Source: Amphiura filiformis
Lineage: Eukaryota > Echinodermata > Ophiuroidea > Amphilepidida > Amphiuridae
DNA length: 64,000 nucleotides
NCBI RefSeq assembly: GCF_039555335.1
Contig: NC_092640.1
Location: 30,138,204-30,202,203 of the forward strand
Direction: 5' to 3'
In this document: piece by piece, positions 11,201 through 21,702 of the stretch
Layout of the letters: each line of letters opens with the position of its first letter
Numbering within the stretch: the stretch's first letter is position 1
Made by a program: the position numbers and the translations under genes
Notes under the pieces: model-generated
What the model saw: the letters and a program-made list of their open reading frames with translations, nothing else
Told to the model about the DNA's origin: nothing
Databases searched by the model: none

Positions 11201-14200
11201 TACTCATGGCACTAGTGCATGGTTATACACCACTAATAGGCCTGGGCGATGCATGGAAATGATGAACTATTTGTTTGCGTGGCATCTGAAAAGACTGTTT
11301 AAAATCACTGTAATTGACCAAGTTATATTGCCAAAAAAGTACATTTTGGGTTTTGATGCTTCGAAATGGTATATTTTTCTCATTATATGACACCTTTTAG
11401 CATATATTCGCCCTATCTAATTAATTGCATCTTTCAGCTTCGAGGGCGCAATGCCATTTTGTTTGCGGTACAAGAAAAGTCTCATTTCAACCTATGTTGA
11501 GTTTTTGATCATTTTTGATCATTAAATCATCTAGTTTCACCTGATATTGGTGGCGTTTAACTATATTAAAGCAGGTGAGAGTTCTAAATTTGAGAAAGTT
11601 TCACCCGAAATCAGCCATTTTGCCATTGACAACAGTGTAATGGGTTTAGGGGTTTAGACTGCGTTATCCTAGATTCACGTCCCTTATCGGGGGTTAGGGC
11701 ACCTTATCTGGGGTTTAGACTGCATTATCCTAGATCCACGTTCCTGATCTGGGGTTAGGGCACATTATCTGGGGTTTAGACTGCATTATCCTAGATTCAG
11801 GTCCCTTATCTGGGGTTAGGGCACCTTATCTTGGTTTAGATGCCTTATCTGGGGTGAGACTGCCTTATATGGGGTTTGTGTTTCTTATCTAGGGTTTAAG
11901 GTGCCGTATTTGGGTTTTTTATACTGCCTTATCTGGAGCTTACGTCCCTTATCTGGGGTTTAGATGCCTTATCTGGGGTCTAGACTGTGTTATCCCCAGT
12001 TAACATCCCTTATCAGTGGTTAAGGCAGCTTATTTGGGGTTTAGACTGGATTATCCTATATTTACATCTCTTATCTGGGGTTAAGGTGCCTTATCTGGAG
12101 TTTAGACTGCCTTATCTGGGGTTTACGTCCCTTATCAGGGGTTAAGGCGCCTTATCTGGATTTAGATGCCTAAAGAATGGATCTGGGATTTAGACTGCCT
12201 TATAATGGTTTACATCCCTTTTTGGGGGTTTTACATCCCTTATGGTTTACATCCCTTATTTGGAGCCTTATGGGGTTTAAATGCCTTATCTGGGGTTTAG
12301 ACTATGTTATCCTAGGTTTACGTCCCTCATCTGAAGTTAAGGCACCTTATCTGGGATTTAGATGCCTTATGTGGGATTTAGATGCCTAATCTGGTGTTTA
12401 CGTTCCTTATCTGGTGTTAAGGTGCCTTATCTGGGGTTTAAACTGCCTTATCTGGGGTTTACGTCTCTTATCTGGGGTTTACGTCTCTTATCTGGGGTTA
12501 AGGCGCCCTATCTGGGGTTTAGGTGCCTTATCTGGGGTTTACGACCCTTATCGGGGGTTAACGATCCTTATCTAGAGTTAAGGCACCTTACGTGGGGTTT
12601 AGATGCCTTATCTGTGGTTTATGTTCCTTATTTAGGGTTAAGGCACCTTATTTGGGGTTTGGATTGCTTTATTTGGAATCTGTGTCCCTTAATCTGGGGT
12701 TACGGCGCCTTATCTGGGGTTTAGATACCTTATCTGCGGTTTAGACTGCGTTATGCTAAGGTTAAGGTATCTTAGCCCCAGGTAAGGATCGTAAAGCCCG
12801 GATAGGGCCGTATAAACCACTGATAAGATAAGATAAAGGCTAAATTCTACATTTTAGTGGTGGTTATTTTTAAATTTTGGCGGCCATCTTGGGATTTAAG
12901 GTCCTGTGCTGTTTTAGATTATACCAATAGATTTCTAGACCCTGTAAACATGGGTATAGACACCAGCATCATACTTCTAGGACTTTCTGCACCCGAGATA
13001 TAGCCAAATTAATTTTTACTGGCGGCCATTTTGAAATTTTGGCAGCCATCTTGGAATGATAGGTCAAAGGCAGTTGTAAATGACTCTATTGGATTCCTTG
13101 ACCCTGAAAACATGGGTATAGACATCAGAATCGTGCTGCTGGGTGCTTCTCTGACCAAGTTATGGTGATTTTAAGGGATTTTGGCGGCCATCTTGAAAAA
13201 CGCCCTCTACCAAGAGTTCCCCACACTTTTCGATGGTGCAGACTCCTCTCATTTTATTCAGCGTCCTCAAATCTATAAAGAAACACCTTCAAAACTTCTT
13301 GTACTCAACCCTAGAATGGGACTTCCATTCTGTATCATACTAAAGCGCAATTTATGAGTAAAATATGGCAAATTTTCAATCACGGCGGCCATCTTGGATT
13401 TTAGGCACTAAACGGTCTTTAAAAAAATGCAAACATGTTTTATTTCAATCTTTACCTTTCAATGTAATGAAATCAATTGAGAAATTGCTTTTAACAAATA
13501 AATCGCACGACTTCCCCTTTGTTCAACATAGTGCTGTGCACTACATCGATAATACGATATGAACATGTGACAAATAATCTGAGATATAGATGCCTGCAAG
13601 AACTTTGCAAACTTTAATTTGACAATTTTATAGCAAAATTGAATATTTTTCTCGTGTATGAAATAGGTTAATAATGCGTATCACTTGTTGCTCGAGAAAT
13701 TGTACACAGAAATTGTACTGAGGTGTTGATGCGTCTAATGCACTGCGGGGCTCGTGCATTAGACGCATCAACATCTCAGTACGCGTGCATTATTTTGTAC
13801 AATTTTTTGAGCAACAAGTGATACGTACGAGGGCGGTCAATAAGTTCGTAGAACAAGATACTTGAAAGAGTACTAGCCTATTTCTTTCTATCTCTCCCTT
13901 GAGTATGGTCAATACATACCTTAATGTACCCGTCGCAATTTTTCTTGAAACCTTCTATGTCAACAAATTGGAAGTCTTCCGATAGCTCCTTGAGCCACTC
14001 TTCAGTGAAGGCTCACCAGCATTGATCACCAGCAAGCCTGGTATTATGAAGGTAGGACTTAAAATTCTAAAATAGGTTTCACTAACTGAAGGCCATGCCT
14101 GAACCACAATATGATTAGTTTAATTAACTGACCCCTCTGTCGTGAATGGCAGCTTGACAAACTAAGAATAGCGTACAGGACACAATCCGAGAACAGCCAC

Positions 14201-17200
14201 ATTCCTACCATCAACCTTCTTCACATGATGGCTTGCCTCAATTCTGCTATAAAAATTGTATGATATATGCCTATAATTGTACTTTCATTTGGCAAATGAT
14301 CTGTCATCAAGACTATCCCTGGATCTCAGAAACAGCGATGAAGACCTTGCACTACGGTGACCGAGTGATGATCTTCTTAGGGATGTGAGATCCAGGTGCT
14401 TCCACTAAATTCACTCATAATTCCAGTGATTAATGTATGCCTTATCACCTTTAGCCACATATAGATTAAACTTGCCTTGGTCCTCATTCTAAGTGTATAA
14501 AAGGTGCGGACCTGAATATGTCAACTGGTATCAATTTTGTACATGAAGATTCCGGGACCCCATCTAGAATACACCCTGGGATACCCAAATGTTAATGGAT
14601 TAATATTGAAAACACATTCATCAGAGTTGTCATATTTTATGGCTATCTCATCTTTCTTATTTGGCTCTTTATTCATTATCAATGCCACTGTACCAGCGCG
14701 TATATCATTAGTGGTGACGTCAGCAAGTCTTTTGGACCTTGGATGATCTTCAAGGACGCTAATTCCATTCTTGAACTCTAAGAACCATTTCGTTGCTGTT
14801 GAATACCAAGGACGTCATTACCATTTACAACAACTGTACATTATTAAAGTTTATTTGAGTTTTCACCACCGTCGGGAGAAATTTCCATGATGACCCTCTA
14901 TTCACTTCTGGTAGTACCTGTGAATTCATGGAGGTAGGCTTCCTCTGAAGAGTGTCCTGCCCATATACAGTGATGCAAAAACATAATATCTTTGCAGTCA
15001 TGTTTTGAAGGAACAAGCTTTCAAATGAGACCAAATTCAATACCGTGGGACAAAGTAACATACCGAGTTCTACGAACTTTTTGACCGGCCCTCGTATTTA
15101 TTAACTACCTGCCGATTGGCCAAAAATAAGTGTTCATTATCAATTGGCCCAATCAGCAACATTGTTAGAATAATTTCACCACGCCAAAAAATTGGGGTGA
15201 ATTATTTGCAAAGCTCCATTCTCATTGGTGATTAAAGTGAAGTTATTATGTAATTGACCAATCAGAGTCAGTGTTAGATCGGCAGTTGAATGAAGTTGAT
15301 ATAGAAGGCGAAGTAAATTTGGCATTACATTTCGCAAACACTCCTCTGTCCTCAGAGTACTTGGGGACATTTTCTTGAAAATTATACAAATTGCATGTTG
15401 ACTATATAATAAGCATTTCAAAGGTTGTCTGAATACAGATTATTAGATTGTTGTGAGACTCGAAGGATGTGATTTCCATTGAGCCTTTTGTACAAGTATG
15501 AATTAAAAGTAGCCCTATTTAGCACATATTTTTCAATTTAGCGGTTAACATGAAAATTCTTGAGCAGTATGTCGCTGGTGATATTCTCACCCGCTTAGTT
15601 GTGCCATACACAAAATTACTAGTAGCATTAGTACTTGTCAATGCAAAATTATGAAACATGATCTTCATCCATGGTCTTTTTTAAAGACAGTTCTTATTTC
15701 TGAATGAAGCGTTTCGATGTTTGCTATTTATGTTACTTCATTTGATTTATATTATGTTTTCTTAGACATAAATGTTAAGACTTGTTTTCTTGATTTACCC
15801 CTAGATAAAGGGAAATCCTGTGGTCATGGCACCGGTGTTGGTAAACTTTCTACTCAATCACGATGCAGAAACTGCGGCTGGTTGGTTCTCTTGTTTCTTC
15901 TGCCTCTGTTGTATGCGGCTTGGCGTTATCGCCATAAAATAAGAATTTGGATCCGAAGGTATATAAATAACACTACTAATGTAATTTTAACAGAATTAAG
16001 TGACATTAAGGGCTGGGGTATGAACGTTTGGACAGTATTTATTGTGGGACATTAGAGCACATCAGACATATCGAATTGCATTCTGAATACGAAGAATGTC
16101 ATTCTGATATCAAATAATTTTGATTTTTTGAAATTCGCAATTTAATACACATTTTATGGCAAATCATTAAAATTGATATTTTTGATATTTAACAGTACTT
16201 GAAGTAAACTTTATAAATCTGATGATTTATACTTAAAGTGTATGTAGGTGGGATGAAAAGCCGACGATCAATTGAAAATTTTGACCTTTCGTATTGAAGA
16301 TATGGATTTTTTTCCCAAAACACCAAAAAAAATTAGGTCTTTTTGGGAAAAAATCCATATCTTCAATATGAAAGGTCAAAATTTTCAATTGACCGTCGGC
16401 TTTTTCCTCCTGCTACATATACTTTAAGAATATATCATTAGATTTATATAATTTACTTCGAGGACTGTTATATATCAAAAATTTGAAAAATATCAAATTT
16501 TTATAATTTGTCATAAAATTTGTATTATATTGTGATTTTCAAAAATGTAAATTATTTGATATCAGAAAGACATGCTTCGTATTCAGAATGCAATTCGATA
16601 GGTCTGAGGTGCTCTCATATCCCACAAAAAATACTGTCGAAACGCAATAAACGCTCATTTTAGATCCCTTAACAACACTTAAAAATTCTATTTTACAAAG
16701 AAGGATATGATTTATGTACGAAATTAAAATAACAATAAATTATGGTAACATTCTAATCAATCATCAAATGACTCAAGTTTGAGTCAATTGCTGAGGACCA
16801 GGCTCTCAATCTAGCTGTGGGGCCAGGTCCACGAGCATTGCAAAAACAGTAGGTATTAAACGCTACTTTTCAAAGCGGGTCAAAAACTGAGGTCAATAAC
16901 TACCGGTATGTTTCTGTCCGATTGTAAGATGTTTGAGAGACTGATCCAAAATCAATTGTACTTCCACCAGAGTCATAATTAACCTTATTTCTTCTAACCA
17001 ATCTGGCTTCAGACCTAAACACCTGCTCAGAACATCAGTTAAGAACCCTTAATTATATCCTCAAAAATGACCATCTTATTGGAGACATTTTTATAGATCT
17101 CAGGAAGGCCTTTGATACGGTCAGCAATTCCATTTTCCTCAATACACTAATATTATTTGGTATCACAAGTCTGGATCTAGATTGGTCATGTTGGTAAGAG

Positions 17201-18765
17201 CCAAAGCCGGGAGCCAAAGTCAGGTGAAATCAGAACGGTGAAATGTAAAACTCGCCCTATTTTTTTTAAATATTTTTTTCCTTATCAGGGGAAATTTTTC
17301 ATACAATAGATCAATGAATGTGGTTTTATAGAGCAACACTAAATGTTGTTTAAGGTTGGTCTGAACCCTGGAATTATGGAAACTTTCGGGCCTCATAACT
17401 TCTAAATTGTTGGTATATAAAAGTATACATATTTAGAATGGCAAAGACTTGATAAGTTCAGCTGTGAGGTCAAATTTGGGCCAAAATGGCACTTTTATTT
17501 AAAATCCCAAAAATAACGGTTTTGTTTTAATTTTTAAAAACTAGATCAAAATATGTAGGACCCGTTTTTTCATTTTTTTGAATTTCGACTAACTTTGAGA
17601 AATTTGCGTCAAAAATGGTCAAAAAATGTAAAATAAAAAAAAAATCATAAAAAAGCCCGATTTTGGCACAAATTTCAAATATTTTTGGTGAAATCGGTCA
17701 AAATTCAAAAAAATGAAAAAACGGGTCCTAGATATTTTGATCTAGTTTTTAAAAATTAATAAAAATTAAATTTTGGCCCAAGAATTTTTTTGTTACGGTG
17801 CACAAAAAAGAAGTGGGCCAAAAACTGTTATTTTTGGGATTTTGGGCCAAAAGTGCCATTTTGGCCCAAATTTGACCTCACAGATGAACTTATCCAGTCT
17901 TTGCCATTCTAAATATGTATACTTTTATATACTTTAGACAAACAATTTAGAAGTTATGAGGCCCGAAAGTTTCCATAATTCCAGGGTTCAGACCAACCTT
18001 AAATCAGCCCATGCATTGTTATAGCCAGGATTATTTCGGGTGGGGGATGACGACTTACGACTTTCAAGGCAGGGATTTGACGAAAATTTGCAGTGTTCTT
18101 GGTTGTCGTTTTAATAAAAAACGAAAGCACTGTGTAAATACTTAGGGTACGATAGAAACATCATGCATCAGTATACTTATCGGGGTATATAATGCTAAAG
18201 GAACAAACTATATACGCAGTGCCTTAAAAGAGTGTAAAGACGTGGGCATGTTCTATATAAATAGATGAAGTATATAGGCCTAGTATATAATTTCATTGTT
18301 GAATATAATCATGATAATTGCAGGTATTACAAGCCATCTAATGATCCAGAAGCGAATTACAGCCCAAGTGCAGCCTCCTCTCAGGATGCATCAAAGAATA
18401 CTGCAGCCACGCAACAACAAAAGGATGATCCAAAGAATGCTGTCGCTGGAACCCATAATAATCCTGCATATGAGGAGAACGAGGTGGGAAAAGTTAATGA
18501 TAAAACAAAGGAAAACAAAAAGAACAGTGTGGATGAACAAACGAATAACAATGATGATAAAAGAGATTCAAAATCGGACCAAAGAAATAATACAAAGAAA
18601 GAAAGTAATAATGGTAAGGAAGAAAATTCAAAACAAAAAGAAGGAACATTTAAAACGGCTGCAATTCAAAAGGCAGCTGCGAATGATAGTGGTAAAAATA
18701 GAAAGCATTCGGGAAACAGAAAGAGTGGAACAGGGCAGGGCAAATTGAAGACTCTACCCGATTGA
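2814..18765 (+). CDS. Single-pass membrane protein with Cys-containing ectodomain and NPxY tail (5' end missing)
   Basis: Four exons: 2814-3189, 9199-9369, 15805-15958 and 18324-18765 (stop included). Each is bounded by AG and GT, and the phases match (1, 1, 2), giving 380 residues. Exon 1 encodes about 125 residues with six Cys, a CYCSQPPPC segment and an NET glycosylation sequon. Exon 2 is a Thr/Ser/Asp stalk with an NMT sequon. Exon 3 has a Cys-rich juxtamembrane segment, a helix (WLVLLFLLPLLYAAW) and a basic stop-transfer, implying type I topology. Exon 4 is a disordered Asn/Lys/Asp-rich tail containing NNPAYEEN, an NPxY-type motif used by PTB domains and endocytic adaptors. The tail is terminal-exon encoded, and a possible poly(A) signal AATAAA lies at 19106. 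Exon 1 opens in phase 0, so upstream exons with the signal peptide must exist. I do not recognise the ectodomain family. The function is unknown; an adhesion or receptor role is only suggested by the architecture. Confidence 0.75.
3205..3419. mobile_element. Short foldback MITE just after exon 1
   Basis: The segment GGACTATTCCTGTTGAAATC...CCTTAATCTTCCACACAGG is repeated inverted at 3345-3415. A half copy lies at about 55735-55830. It begins only 15 bases after the exon 1 donor of the membrane-protein gene. No coding capacity is seen. Confidence 0.6.
3707..4800. mobile_element. 1.1-kb palindromic DNA element with GGGTGGGCC ends
   Basis: Arms of more than 400 bases are inverted copies of each other (about 3707-4170 and 4337-4800), beginning GGGTGGGCCGAAAAACAC. 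TA flanks both sides (3705-3706 and 4801-4802), which fits a TA target duplication. There is no transposase frame. The surrounding sequence (3550-3700), rich in GCCAAAAATC and CCCCC, belongs to another dispersed repeat also seen at about 8700-8860 and 40930-41090. Confidence 0.8.
5126..5207. repeat. (TTTA)n microsatellite
   Basis: About twenty near-perfect TTTA units lie inside the left half of the composite transposon. Confidence 0.95.
6734..8420. repeat. Eleven TTCGTGGGTAAC motifs at about 165-base spacing
   Basis: The 12-mer TTCGTGGGTAAC, or a one- to two-base variant, starts at 7078, 7390, 7409, 7709, 7727, 7896, 8049, 8067, 8232 and 8409 on the plus strand, and at 6734 on the minus strand. 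Three sites are doublets 18-19 bases apart. Successive groups are 153-178 bases apart or about twice that. The sequence between motifs is poorly conserved, with occasional shared ATGGCA words. This suggests an old degenerate tandem array of roughly 165-base units or spaced protein-binding sites. The outermost two copies sit in the inverted arms of the host element. Confidence 0.75.
9604..10243 (+). mobile_element. Tc1-like DNA transposon relic (internal deletion)
   Basis: Inverted terminal repeats of about 135 bases (9604-9740 and 10112-10243) enclose a remnant of a DDE transposase C-terminus at about 9772-10075. The plus strand reads DNARSIRARVINDYLQ, then LNPSEHL, then DQLGRAVR, equivalent to the family DNA/NPIEHLWDELGRR block holding the second and third catalytic positions. 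Stops and a frame change interrupt it, and about 1 kb of a normal Tc1 element is missing. It sits 235 bases after exon 2 of the membrane-protein gene. Confidence 0.75.
10363..11012. repeat. Tandem repeat, four units of about 160 bases
   Basis: Units start near 10363, 10529, 10684 and 10852, each opening with GGTAAAATCCAAGATGGCC and ending with AAAGAAAGATTTAATATTTC. The first three are close copies and the fourth has diverged. Each carries the 13-mer CAAGATGGCCGCC (10380, 10545, 10701; degenerate at 10868). Short frames across it are not genes. Confidence 0.9.
11640..12800. repeat. CTTATCTGGGGTTTA minisatellite, about 1.1 kb
   Basis: Roughly fifty variant units of 15-24 bases share the core CTTATCTGGGGTTWA. 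In the first part they form a higher-order block of about 60 bases alternating GACTGCATTATCCTAGATT, CCCTTATCTGGGGTTAGGGC and CTTATCTGGGGTTTA. Open frames through it translate to repetitive Trp/Gly/Leu text caused by the repeat, not to a protein gene. Confidence 0.9.
12840..13400. repeat. Degenerate repeat block with inverted GGCGGCCATCTTG motifs
   Basis: GGCGGCCATCTTG or a close variant starts at 12879, 13021, 13041, 13183 and 13384. Between them CCCTG(T/A)AAACATGGGTATA recurs about 180 bases apart. The 13-mer is the exact reverse complement of the one in the tandem repeat at 10363-11012, on the other side of the minisatellite. Confidence 0.75.
13677..13826. repeat. Foldback hairpin, arms of about 70 bases
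   Basis: CGTATCACTTGTTGCTCGAG...GCGTCTAATGCAC is followed after about ten bases by its inverted copy, ending GAGCAACAAGTGATACGTA. It is a small inverted-repeat element or a structured insertion point. The mariner-like element begins at its right end. Confidence 0.8.
13828..15094 (-). mobile_element. Mariner-like DNA transposon relic, 1.27 kb
   Basis: The ends CGAGGGCGGTCAATAAGTTCG and the inverted CGAACTTTTTGACCGGCCCTCG are typical of mariner elements, with TA on both sides. The length matches a full mariner element of about 1.3 kb. Reverse-strand fragments such as EEWLKELSEDFQFVDIEGFKK (about 13910-14010) resemble the transposase C-terminus, but stops and frame changes occur throughout, so it is inactive. 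Confidence 0.8.
16006..16672. mobile_element. TTAA-flanked palindromic MITE (copy 1)
   Basis: The element is bounded by TTAAGGG and CCCTTAA. Two arms of about 300 bases are inverted copies; conserved words include GTATGAACGTTTGGACAG, TCGAATTGCATTCTGAATAC and AGCCGACGATCAATTGAAA. The centre reads ATGGATTTTTTCCC then its inverse. Full copies lie at 23099-23760 and 46520-47179, and a disrupted one at about 49555-50528. It sits 47 bases after the exon 3 donor of the membrane-protein gene. No coding capacity is seen. Confidence 0.9.
16850..17190 (+). pseudogene. Non-LTR retrotransposon reverse transcriptase fragment
   Basis: Short pieces in successive frames read FQSGSKTEVNNYR, KMFERLIQNQLYFHQ, SGFRPKHLLRTS, LNYILKNDHLIGD and FIDLRKAFDTVSNSIFL. 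These are the finger and palm blocks of a LINE reverse transcriptase, with the first catalytic Asp in FIDLRKAFD. Frame changes separate them. The YADD motif, endonuclease and 3' end are absent. The wording resembles CR1/L2/Rex-type LINEs more than the RTE element at 33411, but the clade is not settled. Confidence 0.75.
17350..18002. mobile_element. TTAA-flanked palindromic MITE, second family
   Basis: TTAAGGTTGGTCTGAACCC at the left and its inverse at the right enclose two arms of about 300 bases (TTGGGCCAAAATGGCAC; CTAGATCAAAATAT). TTAA is present at both ends. It is the last large insertion before exon 4 of the membrane-protein gene. Confidence 0.85.
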
Positions 18766-19199
18766 TATCGACCGCTATAATCATGTTAAAGTGCGACACT
18801 GAAAATCTACAAATCACTCTATGGAAGTGTAGCGATTATTTGAGATTCCTTAACATGTTATGCTCCTAGAGCACAATTATGTGCCATCTTCTCAAAGCGA
18901 CGCATTATTGATTTTATCATTCGGTTTATTCCGTAAATGTCTTGATTTACTAAAATACTAAGTATTAGGCCTACAAAAATAGTCTCGTGATCAGTAAGTT
19001 GTGGGTTCAAGCCCCGGGTTCGAGCCCCTGTCGGATTTTACCATTTCTTTAATTTATTATTTTATTTTTCCTTGAGACAGATGGATTGATTTAACGATCA
19101 TCTGAAATAAAAATTAAATAGCTGCCATAAGTATGTAGCAAGGTAGTCACTTGTGCTCCAGGAGCATACCACGTTGAAGAAATCTCAAAAATTATGCGA

Positions 19200-19510
19200 A
19201 ATATATACTCAGCAAACACAAAATGTTCTTAAAATGTTATAAACGTGTTACAAATGCGTTTTGGTTAATAACATTGAAATGTTGGGTTATATTTATTTTT
19301 AAAAAAGAAAAGATCATAAAACGTTGTTAAAACGTTTTATATGAAAAAACACTAGAAAAACATTTCAAAAATGTTGGCACAATGTTATTATAAAATATTT
19401 TTGGCAAATATTCATGCAAAATATTTTATAAACTTTGAAATAACATATTATTAAAACGTTTTATACCCTTTATATAACCCGACATTTAAACGTTTTCTAT
19501 GCTGTTCAAA
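19200..19510. repeat. AT-rich dispersed repeat with AACGTT/AACATT words
   Basis: CTCAGCAAACACAA at the left is followed by many short palindromic words (AACGTT, AAACGTTTT), ending near ATAACCCGACATTTAAACG. A related copy is at about 24222-24490. It has no coding capacity and the ends are not sharply defined. Confidence 0.6.
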
Positions 19511-19538
19511 ACCTCTTTATACTGTCCTTAGTAGATTA

Positions 19539-19903
19539 GGCCAAATTAAAAAAAAAAATGCGCAGGCCTCTTCCCTTGTTTAAAAAAAAAAAGGTTTGCG
19601 AAAAACTAATGCGAAATGCGTTTTTATTTCCAAAGACTTTTTTCAAATGTGAAAAAACTTCAAAGTCCTATTCCACTGTATGAAGTGTTGTATTGAACAA
19701 TAAAGTGATGCTGCTATTGTATTGCAGTGAAGTAATCTAAGAGCAGGGGTCTAAAATTGTCAAAACGGCATTTCGATCATATTTTTTACACATTTTCTGA
19801 AACAAAAAGTAAATAAAAAGAAGATTTTTTTTCCTAATGCGGGTAAACTAATGCGCGCGGGAGCTTTGATGCAAACCTTTTTTTTTTTTTTTTTAATTTG
19901 GCC
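19539..19903. mobile_element. TTA-flanked MITE with GGCCAAATT ends
   Basis: GGCCAAATTAAAAAAAA at the left and the inverted TTTTTTTTAATTTGGCC at the right are flanked by TTA at 19536-19538 and 19904-19906. A 3-bp TTA target and short MITE size fit the PIF/Harbinger class, but no transposase is present to prove it. Confidence 0.8.
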
Positions 19904-20127
19904 TTACCAATGTATAACATAGCATCATATTCAATATACTAAATATCAAAGGTACTTTCACTTTTCTTTTTGTGAAATGCCACAAAATAAAATAAAATTG
20001 TTTAAAACATTCAAATAGTTTACCAATTTGGGTTTGAGCTTTGAATATACCGGATAATATGAATAATTATGATAATCATGATGCTATACAGACAGTGATC
20101 TGATCGTGATGCTGATTTGATCATGTG

Positions 20128-20280
20128 AACACGCGATATTCAATTTTGCCGCGCTAAAATTGTCTAGGGCAATGACGTCATGGTTTTTTGTGCTCAACTG
20201 TCGCCAACCTTAATTGTATTACTGGAACGTCATTGCACCAGACAATTTCGGTGCCTGGGAATTTTGAATATCGCGTGTTG
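20128..20280. repeat. Foldback element, arms of about 50 bases
   Basis: AACACGCGATATTCAATTTT and ATTGTCTAGGGCAATGACGTC reappear inverted at 20227-20280, with a short unique loop. No target duplication was identified. Confidence 0.7.
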
Positions 20281-20920
20281 AGACACTGCTGTTTTTATTC
20301 GTTTGTATGGTACCCATGGAAATATGAGTTTGTTTAAACCATCTGATTCTGACAAAGACAGGAACAAGTCGCATTTTTCAGGATTTGAATAAAAATGTAA
20401 GCAAGAGACAATAAGCTTTAAAGTGATACCAAAATTATACTTTTATACATAGCATCAATACCTTTCAAGATATGGATAATTTTGTAAATGATACCTTGAT
20501 ATTTTTGCCAAATTGCTATTCTGAGTAATGGGCTATTATAAATGTCCTGCCTTACACAGGATTGAATAGGGATTATCATAGTTCAACTGTTAATTATTGA
20601 TAAAATAAACCTCTTTTTAAGTATTTGAAAGTCCGCTTAGTTCCACAGTCAAATACCATAAAATTAAGAACTCCAAAATTAGAATTTTTTTATGGGAATG
20701 GCATCTTTACAGACATAACTCAAAAACATGTCTGGCGATTTGTTCCGGGTTTTGTTGGTGCTGGTCACATATAGATACCGATCACGTAGAGATGTAAAGG
20801 AATTTAAATTGTGTGCTTTCAGTGTATAGATTTAGGCCAAATATAAACAGAAATTGGTTTAAATAGAATAATCTATTCCAAACTTTAAAACCACGCAATC
20901 CTACCTGTCTGCCGATGTCA

Positions 20921-21178
20921 TACCGTAAAAACTCGATAGTTAGCATATGTGCTTACTATCGAGCGCTTTTGAAAACATGAAACTGTACCGAAGTCAGGCG
21001 CTTTACCAACTGAGCTAATGGGGTTGAGAGTGACTTGAGACACACATTTGCAGGTTAACTTGTTCGTATAACTATAATGTATCGATGATTTGCTCAAACC
21101 CTTTACACTTTTGCAGGTGGGGCTCTTCATGTTTGCATGTTTTAAAAGCATTATGCTAATTATCGAGTTTTTACGGTA
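20921..21178. mobile_element. TIR element enclosing a tRNA-like segment
   Basis: The ends TACCGTAAAAACTCGATA and its inverse, with an adjoining TTAGCAT, define about 255 bases with TA on both sides. On the minus strand the middle (about 20975-21030) reads CCCATTAGCTCAGTTGGTAA, then AGCGCCTGACTTCGGTAC, which is the D-arm/A-box region of a tRNA gene. No clear B-box follows, so this is a tRNA-derived fragment and not a functional tRNA gene. Confidence 0.7.
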
Positions 21179-21702
21179 TTTGAAGTTCTTATTTCACTGA
21201 AAAACAAGAATTAATATAATTATGAACAATTTTGAGTAACGCTTGATAAAAACTTTGGTATTAACATTTGAACGGCATGTACATTTTGAACATATTATGT
21301 TAAATTCGTAAAGTTTATGTTATTGATTTGATTAACATGTGTGCTACATTGAATACACTTTTTAATGTGCTCATTATTACAATAAATTAACATTTCCGTT
21401 AAAATTTTAACACTTTTATTAACATTTGTTATTTTCTGAAAGGAAGTGTATATGAAAGTGTTCAAATTTTGACAGAAATGTTAATTATTAACACTTAGAA
21501 CTTGTTTGTACGGATATTTTAATATCGATGTAACATAGCTCAATACGGGAATAGGCCTACATGTGTTGACACGTGTAAAAATCTGAAAAAAAAAATGAAA
21601 TTTTGTTTGCAGACATTTTGTTTGTTTTTTCATTTTTTTTTAAAATTTTAGTCAAAATCGATGGTTGAATGTGGAATTATAAACAGTGTTATTGTAAACT
21701 AA

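Noticed and set aside
12177-12724. Open frames of 70 and 120 codons with repeated Trp/Gly/Leu text
   Set aside because: They arise from the CTTATCTGGGGTTTA minisatellite. They have no start context, no splice support and simply repeat the unit.
18296-18748. 150-codon frame overlapping the last exon of the membrane-protein gene
   Set aside because: The other frame follows the splice acceptor in correct phase and contains NPAY; this one is an out-of-frame reading of an A-rich exon.
18985-19045. Possible tRNA gene around GGGTTCAAGCCCCGGGTTCGAGCCCC-type sequence
   Set aside because: Two overlapping T-arm-like words occur, but no A-box or acceptor stem could be paired, so I did not list it.
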